64,000 bases of DNA from Strigamia acuminata. Taxonomy: Eukaryota; Arthropoda; Chilopoda; Geophilomorpha; Linotaeniidae. The notes beneath the pieces are model-generated. The model did not search any database. It was not told where the DNA came from and saw only the letters and a list, made by a program, of their open reading frames with translations. Below, piece after piece: positions 10,252-21,600 of the stretch (the first letter of the stretch is position 1; each line of letters begins with the position of its first letter). A program made the position numbers and the translations under genes. The DNA lies in NCBI GenBank assembly GCA_949358305.1, contig OX442321.1:2815605-2879604 (forward strand). Reading direction: 5' to 3'.

Positions 10252-11028
10252 GATAAAAATCCCAGGGTTCATTGCACACACACACTTCAACACGTGGACA
10301 CCGGTCTACTCGTCTCTACCTTTTCTTCGCACGTCGAGAAAGATTTAAACGAACGGACTTATCCATTAAGTGAGAGTTTGCGGAAATTTAGGAATTCCTA
10401 AAACGATAATTACGTAAGTAAATCTTGAATTCTTTTTTCAAAAGAGTTGTAAAAATGTTCGTAACACTTGTATACGGCGTCCCGATAAAAGTTTTGACTA
10501 AAACTGGGAAAATTCACGTGTAGTTATAAACGTGACTTAGCTAATTTAGCGGGGAAATTTATTATTCTATCGAATGAATTAGATGGCTTGAATTTAGACA
10601 AGTAGTTGTTATTTTAAGCGTAGTAGCACTAATTTAAATTAAGTCGCGGTCGAGGCTTGGGTAATTTTTATTCGTAATAAATTCTCAACCGAAGTTTATT
10701 CGGTATTTTATTTTCACTCACACGTGGAATGGAATAATTAATTATTCAGAACTAGAATTTCTATTGAAAAGATAGCTAAAAAGAATTTTCGAGAGAAAAC
10801 TCAACAAGTTGCGATTTTGAAAAAATCCTTCGGGCGAGTCTATTCTCTTGTCATAAACACAAGGGGACATGAGTCATTAAGTGACATGTGATACAAGTTA
10901 TAAATAACTCAGTTTACACGAAGTTGTTACGAACGTATTTTTGCAATTTTTGAATACAAAGAATTTTGGGAGTTTGGAAGCAAAAAAAAAAAAAAATTGT
11001 TTTAATAAATGATTTATTCTATTTTAGA
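10252..11028 (+). promoter_or_regulatory. Candidate internal promoter, 5' exon and intron of ORF3
   Basis: GATAAAAAT at 10252-10260 is TATA-like. A strong donor GTAAGT starts at 10414, and an acceptor (poly-T, TTTTAG at 11022-11027) ends one base before the ORF3 ATG at 11029. A transcript starting near 10280, or spliced from a donor in the 5' leader, would place the ORF3 ATG first. El2 has the same acceptor-ATG arrangement. The promoter call is weak; the acceptor is good. Confidence 0.4.
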
Positions 11029-12510
11029 ATGGGTTCGAATAAACACCATTCTAAACGAAGCCATCGTCGGCATCGACGAAGTTCCAGCTCCAGCTCATCC
11101 ACCTCAACAGAGGGAGAACAGCGTCGTTCCGCCGAACGGAATTTGATGAGGTTGCAACAAATTGCACCTGTGCCAACGTTCAACCTGACGCCGCTTCAAT
11201 TGGCCGCGCTGAATTGGATTGGCTCGCACCCGGAATGTCTTCCGCCCGACATGCAAGCAAATGCTCCATTGCCAACGGAAGTCTTTCCTGGAATAGGTGC
11301 GCAGCTGACAGTTCCAGTGGCCCAGTTGGCCCCGCTCGCGCAAGTGGTACACCCACCGACTAACGTCATCAGTGTCCCGTTGGCTCCACACACGCCAGTG
11401 TTCCAGCCACCCGTAGCAAGTGTTCCGCCAATCGTCGCGAATACTTCCGTTGTTAGTGCCCCAGTTACCACTGTAGCTGCGAATCCAGGATGGATTCCCG
11501 CCGGAGCAGAGTCGTCTGCCTCTTCGTCTGGATGGACGGAACCTCCGCCAGGAGCTTTTCGGCTACCCGCGTCGACGACCCGTCCCAACGCGCAGCGCAT
11601 GGCTTATAAAGCCAAGAAGAAGGACGAGGCGGCCCAAAAGCGCCGTGAGCAGTGTGCGCGGGATATTGCGCAGGGAATTCCCCACGACAATATTGTCACC
11701 GACCAAGCGACGGAGACCATCTGTCCATTTTGTGTTGGTTGTGGTTGGTGTTGCGGTGCTTCCGCCGGCTCTTCTCTTATGAGATGCCCCAACTGCCGAG
11801 GCACGAAGGTGCGACCGCGCTCAGAGCCCTGGCGCAAGGAGGTGGAACCCCATGTCGTGAAGGGGATGAAGCCCAACGAGAAGAGATGTTGGGCTCACTG
11901 CCCAATTTGTCGCGTGTTTCTCAACGCTCGAGGAGAAGCCGTTTACATCGACCCCAGGTTCCTCACGAAGGAAAGAGCCGCTGCCAATGCAGGACTGACG
12001 GTCGAAGCCTTTCGACACCCACCTTCGTCGAATGTATCCGAAGTTTCGGACGAAACGGTGCAAGAGGTTGAGAGCGTCGAGGAAGAAGTGGTAACTCGTC
12101 CGAGAACCATGTCTCGTGGGCGAGGATGCCTTACACTGGACAGAGCTAAAGCAATTGCCCAGGAGCAGCGACAAAACATCGTCGCTCGAGGACGAGCCCG
12201 TCGGCTCCAGAAGATTGTGTCGGAGCAAGGTAAAAAACCGGAGGTTCCTCCAGTGGCCAAGTCGGATGTTTCCGACGAGTCGAAGTACGAGGATGCCGAG
12301 GAGAATCCGATTTCTATCGTCGACTTCGTGGCTGATCTTTTTGAAGATTTGCCGTTCCCTCCGCCGAGTCCGGCGGAAGTGGAAAAACCCGAGGAAGCAG
12401 TATTTTCCGCCGCCTCCACTGAGGCAACTGAAGAATCTTCAGATTTCCTAACCTCGACTGAAGTCGAGAAACCTGTTGAGAAGTCGACCAACGTCGAGAA
12501 GAAAGAATAG
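11029..12510 (+). CDS. El1 ORF3: Cys-rich zinc-ribbon-like protein in env position (493 aa)
   Basis: Function unknown. It sits where env would be but has no signal peptide or membrane segment, so it is not an envelope. The N-terminus is Ser/Arg/His rich and basic, followed by a Pro/Val/Ala-rich stretch. A conserved core from about residue 190 has PHDN then CPFCxGxGW (C232, C235), CPNCxGTK (C253, C256) and CPIC (C291, C294) with VYIDPRF. CxxCxGxG half-motifs resemble the DnaJ cysteine-rich zinc module. The C-terminal third is acidic, Glu/Ser/Val rich. El2 carries a clear homologue. The start at 11029 is chosen because it is the first ATG after a splice acceptor; the frame is open slightly upstream but lacks an ATG-like context. 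Confidence 0.8.
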   Translation: MGSNKHHSKRSHRRHRRSSSSSSSTSTEGEQRRSAERNLMRLQQIAPVPTFNLTPLQLAALNWIGSHPECLPPDMQANAPLPTEVFPGIGAQLTVPVAQLAPLAQVVHPPTNVISVPLAPHTPVFQPPVASVPPIVANTSVVSAPVTTVAANPGWIPAGAESSASSSGWTEPPPGAFRLPASTTRPNAQRMAYKAKKKDEAAQKRREQCARDIAQGIPHDNIVTDQATETICPFCVGCGWCCGASAGSSLMRCPNCRGTKVRPRSEPWRKEVEPHVVKGMKPNEKRCWAHCPICRVFLNARGEAVYIDPRFLTKERAAANAGLTVEAFRHPPSSNVSEVSDETVQEVESVEEEVVTRPRTMSRGRGCLTLDRAKAIAQEQRQNIVARGRARRLQKIVSEQGKKPEVPPVAKSDVSDESKYEDAEENPISIVDFVADLFEDLPFPPPSPAEVEKPEEAVFSAASTEATEESSDFLTSTEVEKPVEKSTNVEKKE

Positions 12511-13220
12511 AAGTAAAACATTTTTTTTTTTCCCGAGTGGATATTTTAAATTTAAAATATGCCAAGTGTTGTTTGTTGTGTTTTCAAGTGTGATTTCGTT
12601 TATTTCCGAATTAAGAATAATTTGTTTAAATGTTTGAAGATTTTTGAGCTAATTATTAATATTCCTAAGAATAAGTTAATTTTGAAAATTGGATTCAAGT
12701 TTGAATTCAATTTATGTTGTTGATCTTGATTATTTTCATAATTAGATGTGGTTGAATTACATAAAGATTTGTGTGTTTTGTTTTCACTTTGATCAAAGTT
12801 TTAAAAGACTTCGAGTTGAAGTCAGTTTTCATTTTTATAACAACCGTAATAAAGAATGATTCGTAGTTTAGATTTGATAAATAAAATTTGCATAAATTTA
12901 TTTAATGTCTCATCTGAATTATATAAACTACGGAGAAATTTATTTTGATTAGAGAAGTTAAGATTTCCTTTGAAATCCGCGCTGTCGAACATGAGAACGA
13001 GTTCGGACGAGTTCATTTCGTTGCTTGGCAACCGGGAGATGTGCTGTGCGGGAAAGCCGATTAGTCTAATCGTCTACGCTGTTCCTGAAAGAAAGTAGTT
13101 GATTAATTTTAAATAAATTAAAAAAGAGTACGAGTTGAGTCTAACAATTCAATAGAATTTGGTGAACATTTCTTAAGATATTAAGAATGACAATTAAAGA
13201 GTTGGAAACTCTATGCTTGT
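12511..13220 (+). other. El1 3' non-coding region
   Basis: AT-rich, no credible open frame. It contains TTGCTTGGCAACC near 13022, resembling the leader. Leads into the polypurine tract. Confidence 0.5.
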
Positions 13221-13232
13221 CACCGGGGGATG
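13221..13232 (+). other. El1 polypurine tract
   Basis: CACCGGGGGATG immediately precedes the TGTGAC start of the 3' LTR, the expected site of plus-strand priming. Confidence 0.75.
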
Positions 13233-14791
13233 TGTGACGGTTATAAAACCGTATTATCCAATGTTCACACTAGATGGCGCTGTTTGTCTAACGCGCGCAG
13301 TTTAAACTCGATAAAGTTGCGAGTTATATTAAAGAATTAATATAACGTTGCGAATAAAATATACAGTATTTTATTGGACTAAGCTAAGTATTATTTACTT
13401 GAGATATTGATTCTATCGAATCAATATCCGGTTTTACTTACCTGTTGAAGATGACCAATCGGACTCTTCGGGACCCAGTTCAATATTAGGTCCGGACTAG
13501 TGATCCACGAATCCATCGATTCAGACACCTGATTGGCTGTCGCCAATCTGATTGTTCTCTAGAACCATATAAGCTCTGGTTCTCACGAGCTCCCCGCTTG
13601 GCTTGAATGAATATTGTTGTATTGCATTGTTGTTATCGTATGATCTCACTTTCTCTCACGACACATCGGGCCTCCTCAGCTCTCAATGGATATGTATTAT
13701 TACTATCGTGTTATTGCTTGTTGTAGGGCCCATCTGGGAAGGCTAACCTTGTAGACATGTTTCACACATGAAATGGCCCCGTAGTGTTAGCCGGCTGTTC
13801 TAAGGGACAGTAGGATTTCATACGGTGGCGTAGTATATCGCTCATGCACGGGATTGATTAACCTGTTAAACAAATATCAAATTATATGATCGGTGATAGT
13901 CGCATCTATCTGCGCGATTCTCCGATCATAGGTCAGATGCTCTGCCAGAGCACATATACGGGAAGTCAAACCCGTCAAACAAATACGGGCAAACTGTTTT
14001 CCCAGGGTTCCGATGCAGTGCATTGGCCCTTCCGTTAAGTGGGCAAGACTTGTCCGAGGTCGGTAAAAGCCTTATTCACAGGCGACGCACCGGGTTGGTG
14101 GCCCGTGAGCAATTGCATTCATACCTTGCGCTAAACAAACACTCGGGTATTGGTAATGCCGATCTGGTAGTCCCCCAGGAACTGTTTACCCAGTGGTTGG
14201 TACCACTGAAAGCGACTCGTCGCAGAAAACAAATACCCGGCGCCTGATCACGAGATCTTGTCGTCGTAAGGCATGCTGGCGGATGGAGCTTCAACAACTC
14301 CCGCGATGGTTCCCTCGACTGTCGTGACTGTCCCCGCCCATAGAATAACAATATAACAATTCATTTGTTATATTACACTAATAATGTTTTGATGATTTGA
14401 ATACGGAATATTCTAATGAATATTCCCGACCAAATACGAAGGATTCTTCGTATTAATAGATATCCGAGCTGCGGGACCGAATACGTCTCCGTAGCGCTAA
14501 CTGTGACGATGCCGCAAAGTCAGCCGCACCACTCGAACAGCATCGCCCGGAACCTCAACCAGTGTAGCCGCCGTTACACTTATCCAGAACCCCAACTCCA
14601 GTTGTAATGTTAATAAACATGTAAATTATATCACACAAAATCGTAAGTTGTTATATTTGATCACATATTCACGTTGTACAGACTTCCGTAGCTTATCTCG
14701 GTTAGGTTATTTCTAGTTGTAGAAATGTCTTGTCTAAACCGATTTATCTCTTGTAATGGCTAATTATTCAGCCAAAAGTAGAATCGTCACA
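13233..14791 (+). repeat. El1 3' LTR (1559 bp)
   Basis: Same length as the 5' LTR and the same sequence wherever compared; followed by the CCGT target duplication at 14792-14795. Confidence 0.93.
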
Positions 14792-14795
14792 CCGT

Positions 14796-15866
14796 CATGT
14801 TGGAATAAAAAAATATCTCAGAGAACAACGTTCAGATATTAGACACCAATTTGATGTATTCCACATGGCAAAAGGTAAATGTTTGTCACGGTAAAAAAAA
14901 GTTTTGTGGTTGTAATTACTTTATTTTCAATCAATAATTGATAGGTGTCAAAAAGAAAATTCTTGCAGCAAGTAAAACTAAGCGATTTGCAGCTCTCAAG
15001 AATTGGGCCAAGCCTGCATCAAACCACCTGTACTGGTGTGCAATGACAAGCAATGGAGACCCAGACATGACTATTGAAAAGTGGAAATCGTTTTTAAATC
15101 ACATCACTAATAAACATACTGGTCATGGAAAGAAGTTTAGGAAATGTGATCATGGTGAAATTGAGGCAAGAGAATGGCTTGAACATGGTTTGTACAAAGT
15201 AAAAATCTTGCCTGTCATTTGGTAAAAACTATATTTAAAAATTGTTTAGGATCACGTGAACACAAGAAGCTTGAAGAAATTGTATGTAGCAAGCTACGTC
15301 TTTCTGACATCCCTAAACTATCACCAGACTACCAAACATCAGAAGTGGAATCATTCCACTGCATTATTTGTTTCTTTGCTCCTAAATCACAGCATTTTTT
15401 TTATCATGCAATGATGTGTAGGTAGGTTGTTATTAAAATTTTACACTGAAATTGTTTTATATCTTTTTCCTCAAATACAGATGTCTCTTGGCAGCCTTGC
15501 ATTATAATGAGAATGCTAATCGACCCCAAGCAACAACCAAAAATGGAGATCGTCGTTGGTCGTTAACAATCCCTAAATATAAGAAAGATGGATCAATTGT
15601 AAAGGAAGTAAAAGTTAAATCTACATTCGGTAAGTTTAAATTAATTTATTTCAAATACAATTTTTAAATGATTCTTTACCGGTATAGATTATGTGGGACA
15701 CTTAATGCAGGAAGTACATACATTGCGCCAGAAATTTCCAAGCTACACCAAAGCCACGGTTTTAATTGAGGAATTACCAGAAGCACCTCGACCTCTGACA
15801 CCACATTATTCACAGGAACAAAAGCAGAATGCCATAGTCAACCATAAAACAAGATTTAATAAATAA
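14796..15866 (+). pseudogene. Transposase gene, downstream half (exons after the El1 insertion)
   Basis: Continues the frame of 638-745. Exons 14796-14874, 14945-15187, 15250-15421, 15481-15629 and 15688-15866 are joined by canonical GT-AG introns of 59-70 nt, all in phase. Visible family motifs are FDVFHMAKG at the first junction, NHLYWCA, KLSPDYQTSEVESFH and ALHYNENANR, which are conserved blocks of this transposase family. Stop TAA at 15864. With El1 removed the gene would read through without frameshift, so only the El1 insertion breaks it here. Confidence 0.8.
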
Positions 15867-15955
15867 ATAAAAACGAATTATGCTAATAACTAATAAAAGA
15901 GTTCATTTTTTAAATCAATGCAATTAATACATGACAGAAACATTCAACCATTTAT

Positions 15956-16765
15956 TTAGACTAACTTAATTGCTCTAAATCCTGTATAATTTTCTGAAGG
16001 GAAGGCTTCTCTAATCTTTGTTACGACACACGAAGGCAAAATTCTCCTATTTTTTTTCCCCAGTTTATGGAATATCCATCTCACAAATCGTCTGTACGCA
16101 AGGTAGCGAAATAATCTGTTGGAGTAATAGAACAGGTTATTATACTAAAAATTACACTAAGTAAAATTAAACCTGAAGTTTAATTTACTTCAGGTGTTAA
16201 AACTTTAGGTGTTAGACGGTTTATTTTTGCACAATATTTACTCATGTAACGGTTCATCATCACCAACAGGTCCTTCTTTTTCAATAAATTCATAATACGA
16301 GGCTTCCAAAACATATATGTTTAAACAATTTGCATCAAAACCAGGATGATCAGTAATACAGTTCCAGGTGTTATTTGGATCTGTTACACGATCAACCATT
16401 TTTTTGTATGATTTGCAGCATACATTTTCCGTGGAATCAGGCATTGCTGCACATTTACCACATTTACACCTATAAAATTAGGTGTAATAAGGAATGAATG
16501 TAAAATTTATATAATATAATCATATTCATTAAACATACCATATTAATTCCATTTCTTCATGACAACTACTAGTTTGGCAACTGGAGTTATTCGATTGCAC
16601 GTGTGTTTGAAGTTGGACATTACTTTCATTAAAATAATTTGTATGTGATCGTGAATTAGTTTTTTTGGTTGAATTAGCCAGAAGTGGCTCAAAACTGTAT
16701 GGTACAATCGGAACATTACGGTTAACAGAAAATAAATCACAGGAATCGGAATCGAATGCCTCCAT
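15956..16765 (-). CDS. P2X7 C-terminal (ballast) domain-like protein, 204 aa, transposon-borne
   Basis: Three exons on the minus strand: 16765-16539, 16469-16242 and 16115-15956, with GT-AG introns in phase; ATG at 16765, stop at 15956-15958. After a Ser/Asn-rich N-terminus come WCKCGKC, VCCKS, CITDHPGFDANCLN, YVLEA, then LAYRRFVRW and RILPSCVVTKIREAFP. This is the Cys/His-rich zinc-binding cytoplasmic domain found at the C-terminus of vertebrate P2X7 receptors. Here there are no membrane segments or ATP-binding ectodomain. It is convergent with the transposase, stops 90 bp apart, inside the same transposon. Its role in transposition, if any, is unknown. All coding exons are open. Confidence 0.8.
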
Positions 16766-17010
16766 CGTAGCACTACGGTAACACAAACAACATCAAAAAT
16801 GCATGGTGCAAATGACGTCACGGCGACGACCTCTAGTAGTGAAATTCGGAAATTTTCCAATTGAAGTGTTGCGGTGAAAGTAATCATTTTTGCCATTTTC
16901 AATGAATGATTTTAATAGCTTAGAATTGAAATTTTTTAATAAAAATTGATTTGAAGATAGGTTTCAACTACATAAGTAAGAAAAACACAAAAGTTTGTGT
17001 TTTTAAAAAC

Positions 17011-17029
17011 CTTGGCTATTCCCCTTTAA
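17011..17029. repeat. Right terminus of TTAA transposon plus target site
   Basis: CTTGGCTATTCCCCT then TTAA. Read outward-in this is TTAA followed by AGGGGAATAGCCAAG. The minus-strand gypsy ORF3 runs into it and ends six codons later in transposon sequence, which marks the junction. The partner TTAA and inverted repeat are off the left edge. Confidence 0.6.
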
Positions 17030-18100
17030 GAACTCGTTCGAAATTCCGTGTTCCACAACGTTTGGCATGGGGACTAATGCGGCTTCGTCCGTTTGGGTCG
17101 CATTATCTACGTAGACAATACTTGGCATTTTTTCCAAACCCATTTGAAGGCCAAGGGGTGTTCTTCGTGAGTTCATAAATTCGGGATCCTCGTATACAGC
17201 TTTGCCATCGTTGGATAACATAGCTTTACAAAGGTGGCAGGTTGCCCATTTTCGGGGTTCTGGATCGAACAACCCTTTAATCACGAACGAAACAAACTTT
17301 GGGTTCCAGGGTTGGATTTTTAATCGTCGTTTCGTTCCGAGACAATTCCCGCACGATGCCAAATGGCATCCTGTCCCGGAGCCGGACATCCAGCCGACCC
17401 CGAAACAGAAAGGGCACGGTATTTCGCCCTTCGCGAGCTCCAAATTGTCGTGTGGAATTCCCAATTCCAAGTCGCGATCGCAGGCAGCTTTTCGACGCAG
17501 TGCCTTTTCTTGCTTACTAGCTGCTCTTTGTTGAGCAGTCATCGGTTGTAGTTTGGGGGCTCTGGTGGACACAAACGCACGTTTTCCTCTAGCCGTATTA
17601 TATCTAGGGGTATACACTACTTCGCGCGAAGTCGTGGGTGGCGGCGAGTCGTAATGAACGTACTCTCGCTGTTTGCGTTTGTTGTCTTGGTGGCGATTTC
17701 CTTCAGGATTTCGATTTGCCTCTAAATTGACAATCTCGTCCAGACTTCTCTCATGAGAGGTCGACGAATCTTCCTTTCGACTCGTACTTGGTTTCTGAAT
17801 CGGCTGTAAAGGATGGCTTTTGGAGAAACTGTCCTTTTTTGGTATAATAAAGGTTTCTTGGGTAACCTCCATCGCCGTTTTGGGTACAGCCGTTTTTGGG
17901 CGGATTTCCTTTGGGAGAGCATCTGGGTTGTTTCGGGCCCAGGTTAATATGTCCCATCCTTTTTGGTCGAGCACAATAGGAGTGTTGGGCGCTCCCGGGA
18001 TCGTTACGATGGTCGGGTTGACCGTGGGCGTATCTTCTTCCTCTGAAGAGCTCGACTGAATCACAATTCGCCGCTTTTTAATCGGTATCTTCTTGACCAT
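17030..18100 (-). pseudogene. El2 ORF3, homologue of El1 ORF3, truncated
   Basis: ATG at 18100, 4 nt downstream of a splice acceptor (TTTGTAG at 18105-18111, minus). It aligns with El1 ORF3 over an N-terminal block (LTWARNNPDALP versus LNWIGSHPECLP) and the Cys core: GIPHDN, CPFCxGxGW (C229, C232), CGNCxGTK, CHLC and AVYEDPEF. The open frame continues to 17003, but the last codons lie in the transposon terminus, so about a third of the protein relative to El1 is missing. As in El1 it has no membrane segment. Function unknown. Confidence 0.8.
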
Positions 18101-18106
18101 AATTCT

Positions 18107-18686
18107 ACAAATATAAAAAACGTCTTAGTTTTATTTGCAATACTTTGGTATGCGCGCGCCCTCTATTGAGAAAACGCGTAACTGAATTTACGAATTTTAT
18201 AATTATAATTCGTTATAATTTTATATTTTCGTGTATTGATAATTTTATCGAACTTACGAAAATGTCCTGCTTCCTTTAGAAGCGTATTTTGTGGAATTAT
18301 GAGTGTAGTCGCCTCGACGACAACTTGGAGTTTAGAGCACGTGGCTTTCAAATCCTCCGCCGCTAATAAATGAATTCCGCTGGTTTGTATTTCTTTAAAT
18401 ATAAAGAAATGTCATGATATATATATTAATTCGTATGTATAATCATCATACCTGTATTCTTTGTTTAATGGCTAACAATATCGACGCAATTGTCCGTGAT
18501 TTTTGTTGAATTCGACGAAGTTCTTCTTCTCTCACGTGTGTGTTAGAAGACTGAATGTAGAACGAATCTTTTACTCTCCACCCGGGGTCATAATTTATCA
18601 GGTGACTTCGCGAATTTCGATTTGAATATTCAATAACTGATTTAAATCAATATCTTTTAGAATATTCTTTTCATATTTAGAATCTT
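18107..18686 (-). other. El2 pol-ORF3 interval with two exon-like open blocks
   Basis: On the minus strand an open block ends at a donor ACAG|GTATGA (near 18452). A second opens after TTTAAAG (near 18393) and ends at a donor GTAAGT (18257-18252); the next acceptor is the one before the ORF3 ATG. The first block reads DPGWRVKDSFYIQ and REEELRRIQQ, the second DLKATCSKLQVVVEATTL. They join in frame with each other but not with ORF3. El1 has no matching block. Confidence 0.35.
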
Positions 18687-21600
18687 TTAACGACGTTCTT
18701 GAATCATCTGTACAAAATCCGTAGTATATTTCGGATTTGGCTTCGAAGTTCTTTTCGGTCTCGAGATTATCTCCGGAAGGTCAGCTGTTCGCTTCCGTTT
18801 ATTTGAGTTATTACTTCGTGGGTCGATAATCTCGTCCCCATTTTCATTTGAGGTAGGAATTATTCTTTCTTCGTGTTCAAGACTTTCTTGAGGAAGTTCT
18901 TCCATATCTTTTTCAGGATTTTCCCGAGAGGTTTCTTCCATATCTTGATTATCTAATTCTTGTGAATTAGATTCGTTAAATTCGGAATTTGTCGACATCC
19001 AATCAGGGTTTGGATGATCTTTCAGTTTTCCTTTTTTCTGACCCAGAGTCCATGTCTCAATCGGGTATGAAGGGATATACGGGGTGAGATCATCCGTATT
19101 TATTGATGGTTCAATTGAATCATCTAATAATTTTTGTAAGGCGTATGCACCTCCTGTTAATACGGCCGTGATTTCCCACGGTCCGTCTCGTTTTTCAGCA
19201 AATCCTTTAGTAATGCCTTTGTCTTGATTGGAAAGAATATGTGTATTCTTCCAGACTAAATCACCTACTTCATATTTGCAAATATGAAATTTATTACGGT
19301 GAATTCTGTCGTGTTTCTCGTAATTTAGTTGGATCCTACGGTGCATTTCTTGGTGTGCTCTTCGTAAAATCCCGAGTAAATTAAACACGAATTCTTCAGG
19401 GTTATTTTTATCGAATTTATTCGCGTGTTGAATAATTCGCGGGTCGAAAGGTAGTGTTACTATTCTTCCCGTATTTAATAAAAATGGCGTCAATCCGGTT
19501 GCTTCGGATTTTGCCGTTCTGGATGCAAATGCAAATTCATTCAGAAAGCGTGGCCAGTGAGAGTGCACATCAGAATAAATCGCAAGCATTATTTTGATAT
19601 CTCTGTTTGCCCGTTCTGTGGGGTTGGCCTGAGCATGATAAGGACTTATATGAGTCATTTTAATGTTGTGCCTTTTACAGAAACCCTCATAGATGGTGGA
19701 TGCGAACTGTTTTCCATTATCACTGATAATTTTCCTGGGGTATCCCCATCTATGTACGATATCACCTAACTTTGTTATAATTGCTTCGCTTGAAGCTTTG
19801 CTTAATGGGGCTAATTCTACCCATTTAGTACATTGATCAATCCCTACTAAAATATATTTATGTTGGTATTGACCAGCGGGTTTGGGACCCATGAAGTCTA
19901 AACAAAGAACTTCCCATGGCTGTGCCATATTGTGAGGAGTATAACTCGCTCTGTGTTTGCGGTGTTGACTAGGTTTGTATTGTTGGCAATGAACACAACT
20001 ACGAACATAATTACACGTGTCTTTGCTCATTTTAGGCCAATAATAGATGAGTTTCGCTCGTTCGAGCGTTTTACTCATCCCCGCGTGTCCACTTAACAGA
20101 TGTCCGTGGCATGCGAACAACACTCGTCGTACCAAAGAAGGTGGAATCACCGCTTTAAATCCGTTGCTGGAATCATTTAATTCTTCTTCAAATGTTGGTT
20201 TGAAGAAGATTAACATTTCAGAATCATTACTATTCTCATCTTCATTATCATGATTTTCTTTGAAATCTAGTTGGTAGCCTTTGATGTCTTTCATCCATCG
20301 CTTAGTTTTCTTACTTTTTCTTTGCTCAACTTCATCTAATTTTAGATGAGTTATTATTTTTCTACATTCATAATCCTTGAGCTGAGCTTCGATGATTTCT
20401 GCTCTGGTAGGAGGAACTATACTTAGTACTTCGGTTAACGCACTAAATAAAGTTTCCGGTTCTACATGACCTTTCTCCCCCTTTTCCAAAGAATTGTCTA
20501 ATTTTTTGGAATAATCAAACTTTACTGACACGTTTGTTAAGAACTGACAGGGTTTTGGTTCTTCTCTACGAGTAACTTCTTTATTTCCGTCCCACTCGGG
20601 CCAGAATTGAGTTATTTCCGTGGGTTCGATGTAATCATCCTTCGGAATGTCTTCAATACTCAAAGGAGCTCTTGAAAATGCGTCTGCGACTTGATTTTGA
20701 GTACCACGACGATACTTAATTTTAAAGGCGCCGCATTGCAGTTTAATTGCCCATCGGCCAAAACGACCAGAAGGTTCCGGCGTCCCCATTAGCCATTTTA
20801 AGGCTTCCGCATCTGACTCCAAGGTGAAAGATGTGTATTCTATGTAGGGGCGGAAACGTTCTACAGCCCATACTACAGCTAGACACTCTAGTTCGGGAGT
20901 AGTGTAACGTTGCTCGGCTCCTCGAAGTACGCGACTGGCGTAAGCTACGGGTCTTGGAGTTTTAATCCATTTGTCCTTGTTTTTGTCAAGAAAATCCACA
21001 TCTTGGCATAATACCGCTCCTAATCCTGAATGTGAAGCGTCGGTTAGGATCACAAAGGGTTCGAGCATGTTAGGCATTAACAAAACTTGAGTTTCGTCGC
21101 ATAAGATGTCTTTAATTCTTTCGAAAGCGTCCATTTGCTCTTGTCTCCAAACAAAGGTTGCTTTCTCATGCATTATGTTAGTCAGTGGAGTAGCAATTTC
21201 GCCGTGGTTAGGAATAAACTTCCTAAAGAAATTTGCCAACCCGTGAAACCTTTGGACATCTTTCGATGTTTTTGGGGTTGGAAATTTTCGTACTGACGCG
21301 ATTTTGTCAGGATCCGGGGCCAATCCATTCGGGGTGATTAAGTGTCCCAGAAATTTTAGCGTAGTTCTGCCGAACTTAGACTTTTCTTTATTTACGGACA
21401 AGTTTGCTTTGTCTAGTCGTTCTAAGACATCTTTAATGTGACCGAGATGTTGGTCCCAGGTCTGAGAAAAGATAATTACATCGTCTAAATAGACTAATGC
21501 GTGTTTATATAACGCGTCACCCATAACTTGTTCCATTAGGGCTTGAAATGTACAAGGCGCGTTACATAACCCGAATGGCATACGTACAAATTGATAGTTG

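Larger units (their letters stand above)
746..14791 (+). mobile_element. El1: complete Ty3/gypsy LTR retrotransposon
   Basis: Full-length element of 14,046 bp. It has two 1559-bp LTRs (746-2304 and 13233-14791) that begin TGTGAC and end GTCACA and look identical wherever compared. The 4-bp target duplication CCGT is at 742-745 and 14792-14795. Order: 5' LTR, primer site, long leader, gag, -1 frameshift site, pol (protease, RT, RNase H, integrase), a second polypurine-like tract, ORF3, 3' non-coding region, polypurine tract, 3' LTR. All three reading frames are open, so the insertion is recent and may be competent. Pol order with integrase last places it in Ty3/gypsy (Metaviridae). Confidence 0.95.
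1..17025 (+). mobile_element. TTAA-flanked two-gene DNA transposon (Kolobok-like, tentative), left end outside window
   Basis: A class II element recognised from three things. A spliced transposase gene on the plus strand is split between 25-745 and 14796-15866. A convergent minus-strand gene for a P2X7 C-terminal-type domain lies at 15956-16765. A sharp right border reads CTTGGCTATTCCCCT at 17011-17025, followed by TTAA at 17026-17029. Kolobok elements duplicate TTAA, so the target and transposase type agree; the superfamily name is my inference. The left terminus, and so the matching inverted repeat, lies before base 1. The element sits inside ORF3 of the minus-strand gypsy element to its right and itself contains the plus-strand gypsy element at 746-14791. 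Confidence 0.7.

Noticed and set aside
11029-12510. ORF3 as a retroviral-type envelope
   Set aside because: No signal peptide, no membrane helix, and Cys motifs of zinc-binding type instead.
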